Part shown: positions 35,069 through 43,367 of the stretch, one piece after another
Position numbering within the stretch: the first letter of the stretch is position 1
How the letters are laid out: every line of letters begins with the position of its first letter
Source of the DNA: an uncultured Bacilli bacterium
Lineage (GTDB): Bacteria; Bacillota_I; Bacilli_A; RF39; UBA660
Reading direction: 5' to 3'
DNA: 64,000 nt
Assembly (NCBI GenBank): GCA_947585665.1
Contig: CANPXE010000006.1
Coordinates: forward strand, 32,814-96,813
The notes under the pieces: generated by a model
Seen by the model: the letters and a program-made list of their open reading frames with translations, nothing else
Database searches by the model: none
Told to the model about the DNA's origin: nothing
Made by a program: the position numbers and the translations under genes

Positions 35069-35263
35069 ATGAAAGATAATAATTCTATAATCATAATGAA
35101 AAAGAAAATGCAAAAAAGTGTTGTTGAAGAATTGTTTAAGAAAAATATTATTAATTTTGAAATGAGTAATCAAATTATAAAGAAAATAGATAGTGATATT
35201 TTAAAATTATCTAATGATGAAGATGAAAAAGAAAAAAAGATCATAGTTGAAGTTGAAATATGA
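35069..35263 (+). CDS. Small protein upstream of the recombinase (SHOCT-like; candidate excision partner)
   Basis: A 64-residue soluble protein: basic N-terminal third (MKKKMQKSVVEELFKKN), a short helical hairpin of the LxxKxIIxxEMxxQIIKKI type reminiscent of SHOCT-like modules, and an acidic/Lys C-terminus. It stops eight bases before the recombinase ATG, whose ribosome site overlaps this stop. Small proteins of this kind often sit just upstream of large serine recombinases in Bacillota mobile elements. A role as recombination directionality factor is inference only. Confidence 0.6.
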   Translation: MKDNNSIIIMKKKMQKSVVEELFKKNIINFEMSNQIIKKIDSDILKLSNDEDEKEKKIIVEVEI

Positions 35264-35270
35264 GGAAAAG

Positions 35271-36899
35271 ATGTTAGATTTATTTACAATAAGAAAAGAG
35301 TTAGAAAAAGGGAAAAAGCTTATCGATTTACCTCTTTATGTAACTTATTATGCTAGAGTATCAACTGATCGCGATGAACAACTAAATTCTTTAGAAAATC
35401 AAATCTTATATTTTGAAAACTATATTAAAAGTATAACTAATTGGACTTTTATTCCAGGATATATTGATGAAGGAATTAGTGGTACTAGTACTAAGAGAAG
35501 AACGTCCTTTTTAAAGATGATTAGGGATGCTAAAAACAATAAATTTAATTTAATTTTAACTAAAGAAATATCGCGTTTTTCACGAAATACATTAGATAGT
35601 ATTAAGTATTCACAAGAATTGTTATCATTAGGAATTGGTATTTATTTTTTAAATGATAATATTTGTACTTTTGATGGGGATAGTGAACTACGCTTAACAA
35701 TCATGGCAAGTATTGCGCAAGATGAAATAAGAAAGTTATCAGAGCGCATTAGATTTGGCTATCAAAGAAGTGTTGAAAAGGGTGTTGTTCCAGGAAATAA
35801 TAATTTTTATGGATATCGCAAGAATAAGGGAAAGTTAGAGATAGTCGAAGAAGAAGCTTCTTTGATTAGATTGATTTTTAAGGAATATGCCAAAGCGCAA
35901 ATGGGAACGACAAAACTAGGTCATTATTTATTTTCTAAATATAATATTGTAAGTAAGACTAATAAACCACTAGCCGGTAATGTCATTGGAAGAATAATTA
36001 GAAATCCTAAATATAAGGGATATTTCTGTGCTCATAAAGAAACAACTTTGGATTATCATTCTAAAAAGAGAATAAAGTTAAAAAAAGAAGATTGGATCGT
36101 CTATAAAGATAATTTGACTTGTCCTCCAATTATAAGTGAAGATTTGTGGGATAGATGTAATCATATTCTTGATGAAAATACAGCTAGGTATGAAACTAAA
36201 AAAAGAACCGATATGCGTTATGCTTTATCGGGTAAAATAAAATGTTATAACGATGGAGCTACTTTTATTAAAGGAAGTTATAAAAATAAAAAAACAGGAG
36301 TGATAAAGAAGTACTGGGGATGTTCTAATTATCGTAAATATGGCAAATTAAAAAATAATGGTTGTAATAGTCCCATTCTTCATTATGAAGACTTATTAAA
36401 TATTTTTAAAGAGATTATTAAGACTTTTTTTAAAGAAGAAAAAGATTTATTTAGTGATATCTATACTTTGATAAAACAACAAGAAAAAGATTTAAAAGAA
36501 GATGATGAACTCAATAAAAGAATCGAAAAATTACAAGAGATGAATTTAGAACTCATTAATATGCGGGCTAAGAAAGAAATAGATAGTGATGAATTTTTGG
36601 AAAGGAAAAAAAGGTATAGAGAAGAAATAACCAATTTACAAAAGCAAAAGAAGAAAGAAAAAGATAATTTTTTAGATGAAATGGATTTAGATGATTTTAA
36701 AAATAAAATAGAAACAATCCTTTTTAGTGATGATGAAACTATTTTTAGGATATTTATATCCCTGGTTGATAGTATTTTAGTAGAGAGATTAGAAAGTGCT
36801 AGTCATGGGATGAAGTTACATTTTATATTAAATATTACCTCTTGTAGTGATACCTCTTTTTCTTTAAAAGAATTTTTATTGCTTTTTAGTAACGGTTAG
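35271..36899 (+). CDS. Large serine recombinase
   Basis: A 542-residue site-specific recombinase. The N-terminal resolvase domain has YYARVSTDRDEQLNSLENQ (nucleophilic Ser) and ISRFSRNTLD. A recombinase domain follows (YGYRKNKGKLEIVEEEASLIRLIF; GNVIGRIIRNPKYKGYF), then a Cys-containing zinc-ribbon region (KCYNDG, WGCSNYRK, NNGCNSP) and a long C-terminal coiled coil (about residues 410-490) as in integrase-type members. Start 35271 is chosen over an upstream TTG because GAGGA lies five bases before it. The gene ends one base before the right core, so the attP arm 36878-36889 is within its last codons. It should catalyse integration at dacF and, with a directionality factor, excision. Confidence 0.93.
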   Translation: MLDLFTIRKELEKGKKLIDLPLYVTYYARVSTDRDEQLNSLENQILYFENYIKSITNWTFIPGYIDEGISGTSTKRRTSFLKMIRDAKNNKFNLILTKEISRFSRNTLDSIKYSQELLSLGIGIYFLNDNICTFDGDSELRLTIMASIAQDEIRKLSERIRFGYQRSVEKGVVPGNNNFYGYRKNKGKLEIVEEEASLIRLIFKEYAKAQMGTTKLGHYLFSKYNIVSKTNKPLAGNVIGRIIRNPKYKGYFCAHKETTLDYHSKKRIKLKKEDWIVYKDNLTCPPIISEDLWDRCNHILDENTARYETKKRTDMRYALSGKIKCYNDGATFIKGSYKNKKTGVIKKYWGCSNYRKYGKLKNNGCNSPILHYEDLLNIFKEIIKTFFKEEKDLFSDIYTLIKQQEKDLKEDDELNKRIEKLQEMNLELINMRAKKEIDSDEFLERKKRYREEITNLQKQKKKEKDNFLDEMDLDDFKNKIETILFSDDETIFRIFISLVDSILVERLESASHGMKLHFILNITSCSDTSFSLKEFLLLFSNG

Positions 36900-36921
36900 T
36901 GATGCAACAGTTGCCATGGCG
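36878..36921 (+). other. attR of the serine-recombinase element
   Basis: Hybrid right site: element arm ATTGCTTTTTAG (36878-36889), core TGATG (36900-36904), dacF arm GCCAT (36913-36917). The centre between G36901 and A36902 matches that of attL exactly. Confidence 0.85.
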
Positions 36922-37683
36922 GAAAGGATTGCTGGTAGTGAAAATAAGTTTGTGGAATTAATGAATGCTAAAGTAAAAGAATTGGGCTTAAAAAATACTC
37001 ATTTTGTCAATGCAACGGGACTAGATGAGAATGACCATTACTCTAGTGCTTATGATATGGCAATGATTGCTAAAGAACTTTTAAAACATGAACAGATTCT
37101 TGATTTTACTTCTATTTATGAAGACTATTTAAGAGTTGATACACCTAATAAGTTTTGGTTAGTTAATACTAATAAATTAGTTCGTCTTTATGAAGGAGCT
37201 GATGGTTTAAAAACAGGCTTTACAGATAATGCTGGTTATTGTATGGCAGTTACTGCTAAAAGAGATGATATGCGCTTAATAGCCATCGTTTTAGGAGAAC
37301 CAAAAGGAAGCATTAGAAATGAAGAGACAGCATCTTTACTAGATTATGGTTTTAATGTTTATAAAGTTTTAAAACTAAAAGAAAAAGATTCTATAATTGA
37401 TAAAATCAAGTTTGATAAAAGTAATCGTGATGATGTAAATGTTTATTTAAAGAAAGACGCTACTGTCTTAATGAAACAGAGTGATAATGAAACAGGATAT
37501 GATACCGAAATAAAGTTAGAAAATGTTAAATTACCATTAAAAGAAGGAGATGTCGTTGGTAAATTATTGATTAAAAAAGAAAATAAAGTACTTAGTGAAG
37601 TCCCTTTAATAGTAAAAGAAGAAGTTCATTCTAAAAGTTTTTTAGAATTATTAGTTGATACTTTAAAAGATACACTTGTATAG
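36904..37683 (+). CDS. dacF: D,D-carboxypeptidase DacF, 3' segment
   Basis: Codons 122-380 of the reconstructed carboxypeptidase: ATVAMAERIAGSENKFVELMN directly continues the SAND of the 5' segment, followed by NTHFVNATGLDENDHYSSAYDMA and GLKTGFTDNAGYC (KTG motif, residues 224-226 of the joined protein). The C-terminal beta-sandwich domain runs to the end. An ATG at 36916 opens the frame but has no ribosome site and would give a fragment without SxxK and SxN, so separate expression is unlikely. It requires excision of the element to be useful. A terminator follows at the stop codon. Confidence 0.88.
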   Translation, partial: ATVAMAERIAGSENKFVELMNAKVKELGLKNTHFVNATGLDENDHYSSAYDMAMIAKELLKHEQILDFTSIYEDYLRVDTPNKFWLVNTNKLVRLYEGADGLKTGFTDNAGYCMAVTAKRDDMRLIAIVLGEPKGSIRNEETASLLDYGFNVYKVLKLKEKDSIIDKIKFDKSNRDDVNVYLKKDATVLMKQSDNETGYDTEIKLENVKLPLKEGDVVGKLLIKKENKVLSEVPLIVKEEVHSKSFLELLVDTLKDTLV

Positions 37684-37693
37684 TGTGTTTTTT
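37671..37693 (+). terminator. dacF terminator
   Basis: Stem ACACT/AGTGT overlapping the stop codon, followed by GTTTTTT. Confidence 0.65.
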
Positions 37694-37755
37694 ATTGACG
37701 ATTATAAAAAATAATTGTATTATTATAATAGAAAAAAGATGTGAGGAGTGATTTT

Positions 37756-38244
37756 ATGTATTGTCAAAGTTGCGGTAGTCAATTACCAGAGGGAGCAAAC
37801 AATTGTCCAAATTGTGGGGCACCAGTAAATGGGGGAAATGCACCAGTTCAAAACAATCAAAATAACCAAACTACAACTAATATGGGACCAAGACCTGTTA
37901 TTCAAAAAAGAGAACTTGTTTTAACAATTATTCTTTCAATTGTTACTTGCGGTATTTATGCCATATATTGGTTTATTGTTATGACTGATGATTCTAATCT
38001 TTTAGCTGATAAAGAGAAAACGGCTAGTGGTGGATTATCATTTGTATACTCATTGTTAACTTGTGGGCTTTATACTTTATTTTGGTATTTTAAAATGGGT
38101 AAGAAATTAGAAGAAGCTGGAAAGAGATATGGTGTTGCGATTAGTGATAATTCTATTTTATATCTAATTCTAGGTGTTATTGGATTTGGTATTGTAAGTT
38201 ATGCATTAATTCAAAATGATTTAAATAAGTTTGCAGCTCAATAA
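37756..38244 (+). CDS. Zinc-ribbon plus DUF4234 membrane protein
   Basis: A 162-residue protein: N-terminal zinc ribbon (YCQSCGSQLPEG, NCPNCGAPV), an Asn/Gln-rich linker, then a DUF4234-type membrane domain with about four helices (IVTCGIYAIYWFIVMTDD, LLTCGLYTLFWYFKMGKKL, IGFGIVSYALIQNDLNK). The start at 37756 is preferred to an upstream GTG because GGAGTG precedes it. It overlaps a DUF2752 gene, a recurrent pairing of small membrane proteins. Function unknown. Confidence 0.85.
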   Translation: MYCQSCGSQLPEGANNCPNCGAPVNGGNAPVQNNQNNQTTTNMGPRPVIQKRELVLTIILSIVTCGIYAIYWFIVMTDDSNLLADKEKTASGGLSFVYSLLTCGLYTLFWYFKMGKKLEEAGKRYGVAISDNSILYLILGVIGFGIVSYALIQNDLNKFAAQ

Positions 38245-38608
38245 GAAAAGACTACTTAAAGTAATATATATCTATGTATTACTTTTTGTATTGCTCATTT
38301 GTTATTATTTTTTGAACAAATATACTGGTTTTAGTATTATTTGTCCAATTAATTACTTAACGGGTTACTTATGCCCTGGATGTGGCATCACGCGATGCCT
38401 TTTTTCTATTTTAGAATTACATTTTGAAAAAGCATTTTATTACAATCAATTAATCTTTGTATTGATACCATTCTTTATTGTATATTTTCTATATAATACG
38501 ATTGATTATGTTCTAGAAAAAAATAAACCAATAAGAATACCTAATTATGTAACTATACCTTTATTGATTATTGTTGTAGTTTTTGGAATAGTACGTAATA
38601 TAATGTAA
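38231..38608 (+). CDS. DUF2752 membrane protein
   Basis: A 125-residue protein with three membrane helices and the family signature CPGCGITRCLFS. The only plausible start is TTG at 38231, overlapping the DUF4234 gene by 14 bases, implying translational coupling. Function of the family is not established. Confidence 0.8.
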   Translation: MQLNKKRLLKVIYIYVLLFVLLICYYFLNKYTGFSIICPINYLTGYLCPGCGITRCLFSILELHFEKAFYYNQLIFVLIPFFIVYFLYNTIDYVLEKNKPIRIPNYVTIPLLIIVVVFGIVRNIM

Positions 38609-38610
38609 AC

Positions 38611-38636
38611 AATAGACACAAAAGTGTCTATTTTTT
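38611..38636 (+). terminator. Terminator
   Basis: Stem AATAGACAC/GTGTCTATT with an AAAA loop and T run. Confidence 0.85.
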
Positions 38637-38716
38637 GTTAAATTAATTGTAAATGATTTTAAAAAATGTAAAGTTTTGATATGATAATTTTAGTTTTATT
38701 TACTTGGCGGTGATGT

Positions 38717-39100
38717 ATGAAAAAGATTAAAGTTGTTGTCGGTTTAATTGAGCACAATGGTCGTGTGTTTATTGCTCAAAGATCATATGGTGACTTAAAG
38801 GGTAAATGGGAATTCCCTGGTGGTAAAGTTGAAAAAGGTGAGACCGAAAAGAAAGCTTTAGCACGTGAAATATTAGAGGAGTTACACATCTCGGTTAAAT
38901 GTGGTAGTCTTGTTTGCAGTCATACTTTTGACTATCCTGATTGTCGTGTTGAATTAAAGTTATATCACTGTTCTTACTTGAGTGGGGAAGTTTCACTAAC
39001 AGATCATTCTTCATGTGTTTTTGTTGATAAGAGTCTACTTCTTTCATACGATTTAACACCAACAGATATTCCTTTAGCGCGTTATGTCGTTGGCGTTTAA
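38717..39100 (+). CDS. MutT-like Nudix hydrolase
   Basis: A 127-residue cytosolic Nudix protein of the (d)CTP/8-oxo-dGTP pyrophosphatase subfamily. The Nudix box GGKVEKGETEKKALAREILEE fits GX5EX7REUXEEXGU. The opening KIKVVVGLIEHNGRVFIAQRS and KGKWEFPGGK are typical of MutT. It would hydrolyse oxidised or non-canonical dNTPs to monophosphates. GGCGGTGATG lies upstream. Monocistronic with a terminator that overlaps the next promoter. Confidence 0.88.
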   Translation: MKKIKVVVGLIEHNGRVFIAQRSYGDLKGKWEFPGGKVEKGETEKKALAREILEELHISVKCGSLVCSHTFDYPDCRVELKLYHCSYLSGEVSLTDHSSCVFVDKSLLLSYDLTPTDIPLARYVVGV

Positions 39101-39119
39101 AAAAAGTTAATAATAATTG

Positions 39120-39150
39120 GACAATAGAATTGACTATTGTCTTTTCTTTT
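39120..39150 (+). terminator. Terminator after the Nudix gene
   Basis: Stem GACAATAG/CTATTGTC followed by TTTTCTTTT; its 3' half contains the -35 of the following marR promoter. Confidence 0.75.
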
Positions 39151-39183
39151 GCTAGAATTATCTTTTGTTAGGTAACTAACAAA
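39130..39183 (+). promoter_or_regulatory. marR promoter and likely self-operator
   Basis: TTGACT (39130-39135), 17 bases, TAGAAT (39153-39158). A palindrome TTTGTTAG-N4-CTAACAAA (39164-39183) sits at the predicted transcription start and runs into the ribosome site, the usual place for a MarR-type self-operator. Confidence 0.72.
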
Positions 39184-39194
39184 GGAGTGATAAT

Positions 39195-39626
39195 ATGCGC
39201 CGTGTTGTCGGTTTTGAAATTAAATCTTTGGATAATATGATGACAAGAAACATTATCCTAAATGCGAAAACAGTTGGCGAAGAATCTTTGACGCCAGTTC
39301 AAATTAGAATAATGCGTTATCTATTTATGAATCGTGATAAAGAGATATATCAATGTGACATTGAAAAAAACTTTTTAGTCAGAAGAAGTACAGCTTCAGG
39401 AATTCTTAAAACGATGGAAAAAAATGGCATGATTGAACGCGTCAGTTCCGATATTGATAAACGTGTCAATCGCATTGTTATAACTGATAAATACATTCAT
39501 AGAATTGATGAGTTAGAAGAGCGTATTAATACGTTTCAAGATAAGTTGTGTGAAGGTATATCTGATCGTGATTTGAATACTTTTTTTAAAGTAATTGATA
39601 AAATGAAGAAAAATTTGTCGAAGTAA
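39195..39626 (+). CDS. MarR-family repressor
   Basis: A 143-residue dimeric winged-helix regulator: LTPVQIRIMRYLFMNRDKEIYQCDIEKNF, recognition-helix region RRSTASGILKTMEKNGMIERV, wing DKRVNRIVITDK, and C-terminal dimer helices. It is the first gene of an operon with two ABC exporter half-transporters (27 bases apart), the standard arrangement for an efflux system derepressed by a ligand. The palindrome just upstream is its likely binding site. Confidence 0.9.
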   Translation: MRRVVGFEIKSLDNMMTRNIILNAKTVGEESLTPVQIRIMRYLFMNRDKEIYQCDIEKNFLVRRSTASGILKTMEKNGMIERVSSDIDKRVNRIVITDKYIHRIDELEERINTFQDKLCEGISDRDLNTFFKVIDKMKKNLSK

Positions 39627-39653
39627 GTAATATTTTATAAGAGGAGGTATTTT

Positions 39654-41414
39654 ATGTTTAAGTTATTGAAACGACTTAGTCGTAAAGATGTAGGTTTAAT
39701 AATAATTAGTTTTATTTTTATTATCTTTCAAGTTTGGGTTGATTTAAAACTACCAGATTACATGTCAGAAATAACTGTTTTAATTCAAACAGAAGGAAGT
39801 GCGATGAGCGATATCTTACTTCAAGGTGGATACATGCTTTTGTGTGCTTTGGGAAGTTTGGTTTCATCTATTATCGTTGGCTTTTTTGCGTCTTTTATTG
39901 CTGCCAACTTTTCGCGTAACATTAGAAAGAATATCTTTCAAAAAGTTGAAAGTTTTAGTATGAACGAAATAAAGAAGTTTTCAACGAGTAGTTTGATAAC
40001 GAGAACAACTAATGATGTTACGCAAGTAGAAATGTTTATTGCGATGGGAATGCAGCTAATTATGCGTGCTCCCATAATGGCTGTTTGGGCTGTTTCCAAA
40101 ATACTTAATAAGAGTTTTGAATGGAGCTTGTTGACTGCGGGTTGTGTCGCTATTTTACTATTTACAATTATTGTTTTAATGCTTATTGTCTTACCAAGAT
40201 TTGAAAAGGTCCAAAAATTAATTGATAACATCAACGGAGTAACGCGTGAAAACTTAACTGGTATTAGAGTAATACGTGCTTTTAATGCTGAAGACTATCA
40301 AGAAAAACGTTTTGAAGAGGTTAATACTAATTTGACGAAGATGCAGTTGTTCAACCAAAGGTGTTTTGCTATTTTAAATCCGATTATGAATATGGTCATG
40401 AACGGTTTGACTCTTGGTATTTATTTCATTGGTTCATATTTGATCAATGCTGCAGGTATGCTTGATAAATTGACATTATTTGGAAACATGGTTGTCTTTA
40501 CGAGTTATGGTATGCAAGTTATTATGTCTTTCTTGATGCTTGCCATGATTTTTATGATTATTCCGCGTGTCCAAGTATCCGCTAAAAGAATTAACGCTGT
40601 CTTAGACGAAGAATTAACGATTGCTGATGGAAACTTTGATGATAAGACATCCTTAAGAGGAACAGTTGAATTCCGCAATGTTTCGTTTAAGTATCCTGAT
40701 GCTGATGAGTATCTTCTTCATAATATATCATTTAAAGCTGAAGAAGGGGAGACAGTTGCCTTTATTGGTTCAACGGGTTCTGGAAAGAGTACTTTAATCA
40801 ACTTAATTCCTCGATTTTATGATGTGACTGAAGGAGAAATATTAGTTGATGGAGTCAATGTCAAAGATTATAAGTTAGAGTATCTTCATAACAAAATCGG
40901 TTATGTTCCGCAAAAAGCTGTAATGTTTACAGGAACAGTTAATTCTAACGTCAGTTATGGGGATAATGGTCGTGCGAAAGCAACTTCCCAAAAGATAAAA
41001 GAAGCTATTAAAGTTGCCCAAGGAACAGAATTTGTGGAAAAAATGAGTAAACAGTATGATAGTCACATTGCGCGCGGTGGAACGAACATAAGTGGTGGAC
41101 AAAAACAACGTTTGTCAATTGCTCGTGCCATTGCTCGTGACCCCGAAATATATATTTTTGATGATTCTTTTTCCGCTCTTGACTATAAAACTGATAGTAT
41201 TTTAAGAAAAGAATTAAAGAAATATACTCGTTCAGCTACTAATATGATTGTTGCTCAAAGAATCGGAACAATTATGAATGCTGATAAAATTATCGTTCTT
41301 GATAAGGGTAAATGTGTTGGAATTGGAACTCATAAAGAACTACTAAAAAAATGTAAGATTTATAAAGAAATTGCTTTATCACAATTGTCAAAGGAGGAGT
41401 TAGAAAATGCCTAG
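39654..41414 (+). CDS. ABC exporter half-transporter, degenerate-site subunit
   Basis: A 586-residue type IV ABC exporter half: six membrane helices (residues ~20-310), then a nucleotide-binding domain with Walker A GSTGSGKST (about 373), SGGQKQRLS signature and Walker B IYIFDDSFSALD. The catalytic Glu after Walker B is replaced by Asp (DDSF), marking this as the non-hydrolytic partner of an asymmetric heterodimer like LmrC/BmrC or TM287. It overlaps its partner by eight bases. Likely multidrug or lipid-like substrate export; substrate unknown. Confidence 0.92.
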   Translation: MFKLLKRLSRKDVGLIIISFIFIIFQVWVDLKLPDYMSEITVLIQTEGSAMSDILLQGGYMLLCALGSLVSSIIVGFFASFIAANFSRNIRKNIFQKVESFSMNEIKKFSTSSLITRTTNDVTQVEMFIAMGMQLIMRAPIMAVWAVSKILNKSFEWSLLTAGCVAILLFTIIVLMLIVLPRFEKVQKLIDNINGVTRENLTGIRVIRAFNAEDYQEKRFEEVNTNLTKMQLFNQRCFAILNPIMNMVMNGLTLGIYFIGSYLINAAGMLDKLTLFGNMVVFTSYGMQVIMSFLMLAMIFMIIPRVQVSAKRINAVLDEELTIADGNFDDKTSLRGTVEFRNVSFKYPDADEYLLHNISFKAEEGETVAFIGSTGSGKSTLINLIPRFYDVTEGEILVDGVNVKDYKLEYLHNKIGYVPQKAVMFTGTVNSNVSYGDNGRAKATSQKIKEAIKVAQGTEFVEKMSKQYDSHIARGGTNISGGQKQRLSIARAIARDPEIYIFDDSFSALDYKTDSILRKELKKYTRSATNMIVAQRIGTIMNADKIIVLDKGKCVGIGTHKELLKKCKIYKEIALSQLSKEELENA

Positions 41415-43359
41415 ACCAATGCGTAGACTTCCTGAAAAGTCTAAAGACTTTAAAGGTTCTATTAAAAGATTGTTCAATAGTTTAAATAAATGGCGTTATT
41501 TATTAGTCTTTGCTCTTTGTTTAGCAATGATTAGTGCTATTCTTGCTCTTATTGCTCCTAATCGTCTATCAGATTTGACCGATACGATAACTGACGGCCT
41601 AAAACCTAACGTTTCTTCTGAAAAAATCCAAATGATTATGGAAGATGAAGACATTCCTTTAGAAGATAAAATGAAGGCAGGAGAAATTCTTTCAAGTATT
41701 GATGAAAATACTTCGCAAGAAGAGATATTAGAAAAGATAGATTCACTACCAAAGAGTATTTATGATGAAATAAAACCAGCTATCGATATGAATAAAGTAA
41801 AAAGTATCTCTCTATTATTGTTATCATTCTATTTGATAAGTGCTCTTTTTAGTTACATTCAGTCATATTCAATGTCAACTATATCTAATCATTTCGCTAA
41901 GAGACTTCGTAGTAATATAAGTAATAAGATTAATAAATTGCCTTTAAAATATTTTGATACTAATGAAACAGGTGACGTTTTATCAAGAGTTACCAATGAT
42001 GTTGATACGATTGCTATGAACATGAACAACAGTTTAGCGACTCTTGTTACCGCTATTACCTTATTTGTTGGTTCAATCATTATGATGTTCTATACTAACT
42101 GGATCATGGCTATAACCGCTATTCTTTCTAGTATCATTGGCTTTGGTTTAATGGGATTAATTTTGAGTAAATCACAAAAGTATTTCATTCAAAGACAAAA
42201 AGAATTAGGTAGTTTAAATGGTTACATAGAAGAAATTTATTCTGGTCATAACGTTGTCAAAGTCTACAATGGTGATAAAGAAGCTTTAAAAGACTTTGAT
42301 GAATTAAATGATAAACTATACGTTTGTAATCGTAAGAGTCAATTCTTATCAGGATTGATGCAACCAATTATGATGTTTGTCGGAAATTTTGGATATGTGG
42401 CTGTATGTGTTGTTGGTGCTCTTCTTACCATGAATAACATCATCAATTTTGGTGTCATTGTTGCCTTTATGATTTATGTTCGCATGTTTACTAATCCATT
42501 ATCACAAATCGCTCAAGCAATGACTTCACTTCAATCGACTGCTGCTGCTAGTGAAAGAGTATTTGAGTTCCTTGATGAAAAAGAGATGCCAGAACAAAAA
42601 AATATTTCTAAACATCTCGATAAATCAAAAGTAAAAGGGGAAATCACTTTCCAAAATGTCAAATTTGGTTATGATGAAGATAAAACAATTATTCAAGACT
42701 TCAGTGCTCGAGCTAAACCGGGACAAAAAATTGCGATTGTTGGTCCAACCGGAGCTGGAAAGACGACCATGGTAAATCTTCTAATGAAGTTTTATGATAT
42801 CAATTCTGGTGACATCGTAATTGATGGTATATCAACAAGAGATTTGACAAGAGAAAATGTCCACAGTTTATTTGTCATGGTCTTACAAGATACCTGGCTC
42901 TTTGAAGGAACAGTTCGTGATAACATTAAATTTAATAAAGAAGATGTCTCTGATGAACAAATATGGGAAATCTTAAAAGTAGTAGGGGTAGATCACTTTG
43001 TAAAAACTCTTCCTAATGGTCTTGATACCATTTTAAAAGATGATGAAAGTATTTCTGCCGGTCAAAAACAATTACTAACCATTGCTCGTGGAATGATTGC
43101 CGATGCTCCATTCCTAATCCTTGATGAAGCAACTAGCAATGTTGATACAAGAACCGAAGAATTAGTGCAAAAAGCTATGGATAAATTAACCGAAGGAAGA
43201 ACGAGTTTCATCATTGCTCATCGCCTTTCTACTATTAAAAATGCAGATTTGATATTAGTTATGAAAGATGGTAATATAATAGAACAAGGAAATCACAAGA
43301 AATTAATTGAAAAAAATGGTTTCTATGCGGAATTGTATAATTCTCAATTTCAAAATTAG
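41407..43359 (+). CDS. ABC exporter half-transporter, catalytic subunit
   Basis: A 650-residue partner with six membrane helices and an extra ~60-residue extracytoplasmic insertion after helix 1 (DEDIPLEDKMKAGEILSSIDE...). The nucleotide-binding domain has Walker A GPTGAGKTT (about 448), signature SAGQKQLLT and Walker B FLILDEATSNVD with the consensus catalytic Glu, then IIAHRLSTI. Together with the preceding subunit it forms a heterodimeric exporter (LmrD/BmrD type) controlled by the MarR gene of the same operon. Confidence 0.92.
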   Translation: MPRPMRRLPEKSKDFKGSIKRLFNSLNKWRYLLVFALCLAMISAILALIAPNRLSDLTDTITDGLKPNVSSEKIQMIMEDEDIPLEDKMKAGEILSSIDENTSQEEILEKIDSLPKSIYDEIKPAIDMNKVKSISLLLLSFYLISALFSYIQSYSMSTISNHFAKRLRSNISNKINKLPLKYFDTNETGDVLSRVTNDVDTIAMNMNNSLATLVTAITLFVGSIIMMFYTNWIMAITAILSSIIGFGLMGLILSKSQKYFIQRQKELGSLNGYIEEIYSGHNVVKVYNGDKEALKDFDELNDKLYVCNRKSQFLSGLMQPIMMFVGNFGYVAVCVVGALLTMNNIINFGVIVAFMIYVRMFTNPLSQIAQAMTSLQSTAAASERVFEFLDEKEMPEQKNISKHLDKSKVKGEITFQNVKFGYDEDKTIIQDFSARAKPGQKIAIVGPTGAGKTTMVNLLMKFYDINSGDIVIDGISTRDLTRENVHSLFVMVLQDTWLFEGTVRDNIKFNKEDVSDEQIWEILKVVGVDHFVKTLPNGLDTILKDDESISAGQKQLLTIARGMIADAPFLILDEATSNVDTRTEELVQKAMDKLTEGRTSFIIAHRLSTIKNADLILVMKDGNIIEQGNHKKLIEKNGFYAELYNSQFQN

Positions 43360-43367
43360 GAGAGTAT

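Larger units (their letters stand above)
31358..36901 (+). mobile_element. 5,544-bp large-serine-recombinase element inserted in dacF
   Basis: Bounded by the direct repeat TGATG at 31356-31360 and 36900-36904. Excision between the repeats restores dacF in frame (5,544 is divisible by three). The reconstructed attP has perfect 12-bp inverted arms and the reconstructed attB has ATGGC/GCCAT arms, both symmetric about the same G|A step. The contents, in order, are an inward promoter, leader peptide with attenuator, deaminase-ASCH fusion, ASCH protein, large membrane protein, a 64-residue protein and the recombinase. No conjugation, replication or phage structural genes are present. The recombinase stop lies one base before the right core. 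Confidence 0.92.

Noticed and set aside
36916..37683. Independent short carboxypeptidase gene starting at ATG 36916
   Set aside because: No ribosome site, and the product would lack SxxK and SxN; the frame continues upstream to the att core and joins the 5' dacF part.
39616..39622. Spo0A-box-like TGTCGAA before the ABC exporter genes
   Set aside because: It lies in the last codons of the marR gene; coding sequence and chance frequency explain it.
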